Below, piece by piece: positions 5,642 to 9,055 of a DNA stretch of 9,055 nucleotides (position 1 is the stretch's first letter; each line of letters opens with the position of its first letter). The DNA comes from Candidatus Pacearchaeota archaeon ex4484_71 (GTDB lineage: Archaea; Nanobdellota; Nanobdellia; Pacearchaeales; GW2011-AR1): positions 1-9,055 of the forward strand of contig NJDN01000013.1 in the NCBI GenBank assembly GCA_002254395.1. Reading direction: 5' to 3'. The position numbers were made by a program, and so were the translations under genes. The notes beneath the pieces are model-generated. The model was not told where the DNA came from and ran no database searches. It saw nothing but the letters and a program-made list of their open reading frames with translations.

Positions 5642-7035
5642 TTTAAAGCGCTTCCCATGAATTTCTTAATTGCAGGGTTCATATCCTCCATGTGTTGTTT
5701 AGCAATATTTTGGTAGAACTGGAACATAATCATTATCACTAAAAGTATTGCCGTACCTTTCACGAGCGCACCCATTAGGTCTGTGAAAGACGCTAAAAGT
5801 CCAATCGCTGCTCCGCCCATTACTGTAAGAGGCATGATGTATCGGTCAAGTATGCTTTCTAAAACTCTTATGTCTTGTCTAAATCCTGCTACCTGTAATC
5901 CCGAAGAGGCTATTCTCTTCGCCTGAGCCTTTGAATCCATTCCTGATGTTTTAACCCAAAATACCGAGAACAAAGTAGACAGCACAACAAAGAAGAATAT
6001 GTGCGTTATTGCTTGAACAAGGTATCTTGATAGGAAACCCCCTCTTATTATAAGTTCAAGTATGTTCTGAGAATCCAACCAGAATCCCAAACCAGATACT
6101 GCTCTCCCATTTACGAAGTGTCCTAAGAACGTGGCATGTCCTAGCCAGTTTTCGAGCATTCCTCCAAATAATTGAATATTTGCTATAAGTGCGGCAACAA
6201 GTATGACAGGGATAACACTAGAATAGAAAAACGACAATGGCCATTTTACACCGTATCCTCTTATTCTCCCATATGATAATGGAATCTCTACTTTTAAGGA
6301 CTGAGCCCATACTACTGCTAAGAAAATCAAGATTGTCATAACAAGTGCGGCGAACGCGGATACAAATTCTGTTGGATATCTGTTTATTATAGATTGTATC
6401 AACAATAAAACCTTTCCAGAACAAGCAGTATTTCCAAAGTCGACAAGACAATTTTTACCTTGAGCATTTATGAACTGGAATGCACTTGTCATTAATCTCC
6501 AGGAAACCCCTGCACCAATGAATAAACTTACACCTGATCCAAATCCCCATTTTTCAGATAATTCATTCATGTAGTATATCGCAAGTCCACCGAGGACAAG
6601 CTGGAAAATAACAATTCCTTTTAGTCCCGGAGCGGCTTCTAATCCTCTCATTAAAACATAGACTAATGACTCGAAGATTATGAAAAAGAATACGAGTATT
6701 TTCTGTATTCCTTGGAAAAATTTCTTTCCTTCATCAGTGTTTGTGTCAATATTTACAATTCCTGATCCTGTTAAAAGTTGAAGGATAATGGAACCCATAA
6801 CAATTGGTCCAATTCCGAGAGAAATTATGGAACCAAAATCAGTACCTAAAATTATAGCCAAATATTCAAACCTATCAAGGGCGCTTGAAGAAAGGCCAAA
6901 CAATGGAACGTTCGCAAGTATGAAGAATGCCGCCAGAACTATCAATGTCCATTTAAGTTTTACATTGAAACTTAATTTCTTCTCATCAGGACTTTTAACT
7001 TCTGGAATCCATGCGAAAAAGTTTTTCCATTCCAT
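5638..7035 (-). CDS. secY: Protein translocase subunit SecY
   Basis: Channel subunit of the SecYEG translocon in the cytoplasmic membrane. The 465 residues, normal for archaeal SecY, give ten hydrophobic helices. Landmarks: the N-terminal cytosolic segment with IPEVKSP (10-16); the plug region about 53-70 followed by ISLGIGPIVMGSIILQLL (71-88) of helix 2; TDEGKK (100-105) in the loop before helix 3; SGVSLFI (167-173) in helix 5; the ribosome-facing loop 6/7 with KVEIPLSYGRIRGYG (248-262); the loop 8/9 region with AKRIASSGLQVAGFR (372-386); and helix 10 with ALVKGTAILL (423-432). The external loop 5/6 carries a cysteine pair (Cys196, Cys205). It follows rplO by 45 nt with a TATA box in the gap, and its stop overlaps the start of the EMC3-like gene. 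Confidence 0.97.
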   Translation of the reverse strand: MEWKNFFAWIPEVKSPDEKKLSFNVKLKWTLIVLAAFFILANVPLFGLSSSALDRFEYLAIILGTDFGSIISLGIGPIVMGSIILQLLTGSGIVNIDTNTDEGKKFFQGIQKILVFFFIIFESLVYVLMRGLEAAPGLKGIVIFQLVLGGLAIYYMNELSEKWGFGSGVSLFIGAGVSWRLMTSAFQFINAQGKNCLVDFGNTACSGKVLLLIQSIINRYPTEFVSAFAALVMTILIFLAVVWAQSLKVEIPLSYGRIRGYGVKWPLSFFYSSVIPVILVAALIANIQLFGGMLENWLGHATFLGHFVNGRAVSGLGFWLDSQNILELIIRGGFLSRYLVQAITHIFFFVVLSTLFSVFWVKTSGMDSKAQAKRIASSGLQVAGFRQDIRVLESILDRYIMPLTVMGGAAIGLLASFTDLMGALVKGTAILLVIMIMFQFYQNIAKQHMEDMNPAIKKFMGSALK

Positions 7036-7055
7036 AACTATTTATCGAGAAAGTT

Positions 7056-7065
7056 GTTTTTAAAG
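7056..7065 (-). promoter_or_regulatory. TATA box for secY
   Basis: The minus strand reads CTTTAAAAAC with the TTTAAAAA core ending 21 nt before the secY ATG at 7035. No Shine-Dalgarno precedes the ATG, so secY probably starts a leaderless transcript in addition to any read-through from the ribosomal genes. Confidence 0.6.
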
Positions 7066-7080
7066 CTTATTGGATGAGGA

Positions 7081-7581
7081 TCACTTCTTTCCCTTCTTTT
7101 TTTCATGCTTTGGATTTATTACCAAAGGGGTTTTAATTTCTTTTATTTCTTTAACGATTACTTCTCCGCCTGCTTTTTTTACTTTCTCAATTGCGGATTT
7201 CGACGCCTCAAAACAAGTTATTTTTAACTTTTTATTTACCTCTCCAGATCCAAGAATTTTATACTTCTTGAGCTCCACAATAAAAGAGTCTCCTGATTTT
7301 TTCCCATATTTCTCTATGTTTAGACTTATCTCTCCCACGTTGATTCTTTTTCGAATGTCCCTTTTTGTTCCCATGCTTGTGAAACCCTTTTTACCAAAAT
7401 ATCCGTGCCCGTGGATTTTTTGAATCTTAGTCTTCTTGTGGTCTGCTCTTTTTCCACTTCCAGACATCCCAATTCCCCCTTTATTTCCAGATTTTCTTTT
7501 ATTTTTTCTTGCTCCGCTACCATGAGTCCCCATATTCCTTCCTCTCATTCTTATTGATTTCTTTTTCTTTTTTACTTTCAT
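7081..7581 (-). CDS. rplO: Large ribosomal subunit protein uL15
   Basis: Ribosomal protein of the 50S subunit, built early into the particle. The 166 residues show the uL15 pattern: a very basic Gly-rich N-terminal tail with RGRNMGTHGSGARKNKRKSG (13-32) and NKGGIGMSGSGKRADHK (33-49), the linker HGHGYFGKKGF (57-67), and a globular C-terminal domain with LKITCFEASKSAIEKVKKAGG (119-139), the nucleic-acid-binding fold typical of uL15 and eL18. It ends in a Lys-rich tail. Its ATG shares one base with the stop of the MazG-like gene (TAATG), and a GGAG lies 10 nt upstream. In most archaea uL30 directly precedes uL15; here the MazG-like gene separates them. Confidence 0.96.
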   Translation of the reverse strand: MKVKKKKKSIRMRGRNMGTHGSGARKNKRKSGNKGGIGMSGSGKRADHKKTKIQKIHGHGYFGKKGFTSMGTKRDIRKRINVGEISLNIEKYGKKSGDSFIVELKKYKILGSGEVNKKLKITCFEASKSAIEKVKKAGGEVIVKEIKEIKTPLVINPKHEKKKGKK

Positions 7582-7910
7582 TATCTGTTGTCTCCTTCTC
7601 CATGTATTACTTCTCTTTCTTTCCTTGAAGCGAGCTTTTTTATGTTTGTTTGAACGACATCTTCAAAATCAAGGCCCAATTCAGTAGATATTGTAGCGAG
7701 ATACCATAAAACATCTCCTAACTCTTTTTTCATTTCTTCTTTCTTCTGGTCGCTAATTTCTCCATTAAAATCACGCAATATTTTTTTCATCTTTTCTAAA
7801 ACTTCTCCAGCTTCTCCTCCAAGTCCTAGCATAGGATATATAACATTATTGCCTTTGTTTGGATAAACCGCAGTTCCCCATGCTTTTTTTTGATATTCAT
7901 TAAACTCCAT
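7581..7910 (-). CDS. MazG-like nucleotide pyrophosphohydrolase inside the ribosomal operon
   Basis: Small all-alpha NTP pyrophosphohydrolase that hydrolyses (d)NTPs, often non-canonical ones, to the monophosphate and pyrophosphate. The 109 residues carry the Mg-binding signature of the family: GEAGE with Glu33 and Glu36, then KKELGD with Glu63 and Asp66 (the ExxE...ExxD motif), followed by VLWYLATISTELGLDFEDV (67-85). The end reads KLASRKEREVIHGEGDNR, the conserved K-R-x-x-R...HGxGD tail of the single-domain, phage-like MazG group. The start TAATG overlaps the uL30 stop, the stop TAATG overlaps the uL15 start, and a GGAG lies 9 nt upstream. It is therefore a tightly coupled part of the operon and probably made at ribosomal-protein levels. 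Actual substrate unknown. Codon and base usage look like the neighbours by eye. Confidence 0.93.
   Translation of the reverse strand: MEFNEYQKKAWGTAVYPNKGNNVIYPMLGLGGEAGEVLEKMKKILRDFNGEISDQKKEEMKKELGDVLWYLATISTELGLDFEDVVQTNIKKLASRKEREVIHGEGDNR
7592..7595 (-). promoter_or_regulatory. Shine-Dalgarno for uL15
   Basis: The minus strand shows AAGGAGA, with GGAG ending 10 nt before the ATG at 7581. It is inside the end of the MazG-like gene, as expected for an internal operon start. Confidence 0.6.
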
Positions 7911-8263
7911 TATAACATTCTCCTTATCAAATCATTTATTTTTTCTTTGTTATCTCCTAAAATTCCTTTAGGGAAATGGACTTTTGATTTTATTCCGCCT
8001 CTAGGGGGGTGTAATCTAAAGAACGGTTTTAATTTTCCATCCTTATTCTTTTTTCCTCTCTTTTCTATTAACTCTTTCTTGGTCTCCTCGTCTATTTCTC
8101 CATATGCGGCAAAATTTCTTAATTTAGAAATCATTCCCAAGTTTTCCTTTGTGGGCTCAATTAAAACACAAGTGTATTTCTTTCCAAGTCTAAGTCTTTT
8201 GAATGTCTCTGCGACATCCTTTCTCAGTCCGATTTGTCCCCTTATTCGAATTATTGCTATCAT
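7910..8263 (-). CDS. rpmD: Large ribosomal subunit protein uL30, shortened
   Basis: 50S ribosomal protein. The start chosen is the ATG at 8263, giving 117 residues. The frame is open further upstream to 8302, but MIAIIRIRGQIG is the typical uL30 start, a GGAG lies 7 nt before it, and it forms an ATGA overlap with the uS5 stop. The uL30 fold is clear: IAIIRIRGQIGLRKDVAETF (2-21), LRLGKKYTCVLI (25-35), then the archaeal/eukaryotic C-terminal extension with FFRLHPPRGG (81-90) and KEKINDLIRRML (106-117). Archaeal uL30 is usually about 150 residues. Here GEIDEETKKELIEKRGKK (55-72) runs almost directly into the FRLHPPRGG motif, so the intervening segment normally present appears deleted. Confidence 0.94.
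   Translation of the reverse strand: MIAIIRIRGQIGLRKDVAETFKRLRLGKKYTCVLIEPTKENLGMISKLRNFAAYGEIDEETKKELIEKRGKKNKDGKLKPFFRLHPPRGGIKSKVHFPKGILGDNKEKINDLIRRML
7920..7923 (-). promoter_or_regulatory. Shine-Dalgarno for the MazG-like gene
   Basis: AAGGAGAA on the minus strand puts GGAG 9 nt before the ATG at 7910, inside the last codons of uL30. Confidence 0.6.
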
Positions 8264-9055
8264 TTTTTCTCTCCGTTTGTTTTCGCTAGCGCATCCATAC
8301 ATGCCTTTATTAAATTGAATGTGGTTCTTTTGTTTCCGAACGTTTTACTATAAACATCTTTTATTCCTGCAAGTCTTAAAACTTTTTTCAATTCCCTTGC
8401 AACAACCAGTCCTGTTCCTTGGGGGGCAGGGATCAAAGTAACTCTAACACTTCCAGACTTTCCGGTAACTTTAAATGGTACTGAATGCGGTTCAGAGCAC
8501 GAACAATCAAAACTAGAACAGTCTCTTGTAACTTTTATAATATTTAATTTTGCTTTTCTAATTGCTTTATCTCTTGCAGGCAGGGTCTCTGTTGCTTTTC
8601 CAACACCAATTCCCACGTGTCCATTCTCATCACCAACGACAGCAAGCGCCGAAAAAGTCAAAACATTACCTTCTTTCGTTTTTCTTTGAGTCTGTCTCCA
8701 AGCTCTTCTTTTTCCTCCACCAAACTTTCCTTTTGCCTGGCCCATCGCTATAAGATCTGATTGAGCATCAATCAAGTTGTCGACAATTTGTTCTTCTAAT
8801 ATCTTTTTGCCTTTATCAAGTATTTCGTCTATGGATTTTATCTTTCCGTCTTTAACATCCCTTCCAAGCTTTGTTTTGGGTTCCCAAACTTCTACAGGTT
8901 CGTCATATCTTCCGCTCTTTTTCTTATCTTCTTTCTCTTCTACTTTCTCGTCTTTATTTATTTTCTCAAAAGCTTTTTTATTTTCCTCGTCTATTTTTTC
9001 GAGAATTTTTTCTTTTTCTTCAGTTTCTTCTTTGATTTCTTCTTTTATCTCTTCT
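8260..9055 (-). CDS. rpsE: Small ribosomal subunit protein uS5 with charged N-terminal extension, 5' end outside window
   Basis: 30S ribosomal protein that lines the mRNA entry region and affects decoding fidelity. 264 codons are visible, open to the right edge. Numbering visible residues, 1-56 are an E/K-rich, low-complexity stretch. The archaeal uS5 core then begins with WEPKTKLGRDVKDGKI (57-72) and continues through VDNLIDAQSDLIAMGQAKGK (91-110), TFSALAVVGDENGHVGIGVG (133-152), the cysteine cluster Cys179, Cys184 and Cys186 followed by EPHSVPFKVTGKSGSVRV (188-205), and IPAPQGTGLV (208-217), AGIKDVYSKTFGNKRTT (229-245). A TTG at codon 94 (position 8775) is too far inside the conserved domain to be the start. 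No ATG, GTG or TTG occurs in frame from 9054 to that point, so the start must lie outside the window. Confidence 0.95.
   Translation of the reverse strand, partial: EEIKEEIKEETEEKEKILEKIDEENKKAFEKINKDEKVEEKEDKKKSGRYDEPVEVWEPKTKLGRDVKDGKIKSIDEILDKGKKILEEQIVDNLIDAQSDLIAMGQAKGKFGGGKRRAWRQTQRKTKEGNVLTFSALAVVGDENGHVGIGVGKATETLPARDKAIRKAKLNIIKVTRDCSSFDCSCSEPHSVPFKVTGKSGSVRVTLIPAPQGTGLVVARELKKVLRLAGIKDVYSKTFGNKRTTFNLIKACMDALAKTNGEKK
8271..8274 (-). promoter_or_regulatory. Shine-Dalgarno deciding the uL30 start
   Basis: GGAG on the minus strand lies 7 nt before the ATG at 8263, within the final uS5 codons (Asn-Gly-Glu-Lys). It supports 8263 as the start and not the upstream in-frame codon at 8302. 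Confidence 0.6.

Noticed and set aside
7070..7423. Plus-strand open frame opposite uL15, and a similar one opposite uL30 (7890-8318)
   Set aside because: Phe/Ser-rich translations typical of the antisense of Lys-rich ribosomal genes. No independent support.
8264..8302. Longer uL30 start giving 13 extra residues before MIAIIRIRGQ
   Set aside because: These codons lie within the uS5 end. The typical uL30 start, its Shine-Dalgarno and the ATGA overlap all point to 8263.
8260..8775. uS5 as a 171-residue protein from a TTG start at 8775
   Set aside because: The same frame stays open upstream and encodes the conserved archaeal uS5 N-terminal region (PKTKLGRDVKDGKI). The TTG is an internal Leu codon.
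1..9055. CRISPR array, insertion sequence, integrase, tRNA/rRNA or defence genes
   Set aside because: Nearly every base is assigned to a recognisable core gene. No direct-repeat arrays, inverted repeats flanking a transposase, or cloverleaf-like sequences were seen.

Overview
The window looks like AT-rich archaeal chromosome, probably from a small-genome (DPANN-like) lineage. The archaeal assignment is strong. It rests on an archaeal-type spc ribosomal-protein block (uS5, uL30, uL15, SecY), a prefoldin alpha subunit, an EMC3-like (DUF106) membrane insertase, an AglB/STT3 oligosaccharyltransferase with TVAE and WWDYG motifs, an eIF2B/ribose-1,5-bisphosphate isomerase family protein, and TTTAAAA-type TATA boxes about 25 nt ahead of start codons. 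The DPANN placement is an inference from shortened proteins (uL30, the isomerase) and a reduced operon (adk absent between secY and the EMC3-like gene). No mobile element, CRISPR array, tRNA or rRNA is visible. Coding density is very high, with no gene-free stretch longer than about 60 bases.

Layout from right to left, mostly on the minus strand. (1) 9055-7081: uS5 (5' end outside the window), uL30, a MazG-like NTP pyrophosphohydrolase and uL15. These genes are joined by ATGA or TAATG stop/start overlaps and each internal start has a Shine-Dalgarno sequence. (2) 7035-5081: secY and an EMC3/YidC-like membrane insertase, coupled by an ATGA overlap and preceded by their own TATA box. (3) 5036-4617: prefoldin alpha with a histidine-rich tail, also with its own TATA box. 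Its 3' end overlaps by 7 nt the end of the only plus-strand gene, the isomerase-family gene at 3790-4623. (4) From a 59-nt divergent intergenic region, a SpoIIM/DUF95-type membrane protein (3730-2861), a polyprenyl-phosphate GlcNAc-1-phosphate-transferase-like protein (2824-1823) and aglB (1777 to beyond the left edge) run leftwards, each with its own TATA box.

Functionally the window joins protein synthesis (uS5, uL30, uL15), membrane insertion (SecY plus an EMC3-like insertase), folding of new chains (prefoldin) and N-glycosylation of exported proteins (lipid-carrier loading enzyme plus AglB). Two accessory enzymes are present: a house-cleaning nucleotide pyrophosphohydrolase placed inside the ribosomal operon, and a sugar-phosphate isomerase of the AMP-salvage type. 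The points most worth a second look are the MazG insertion, the uS5 charged N-terminal extension with no internal start codon, the internally shortened uL30, the polyhistidine tail on prefoldin, and the very regular promoter geometry, which suggests leaderless first genes and Shine-Dalgarno-led internal genes.
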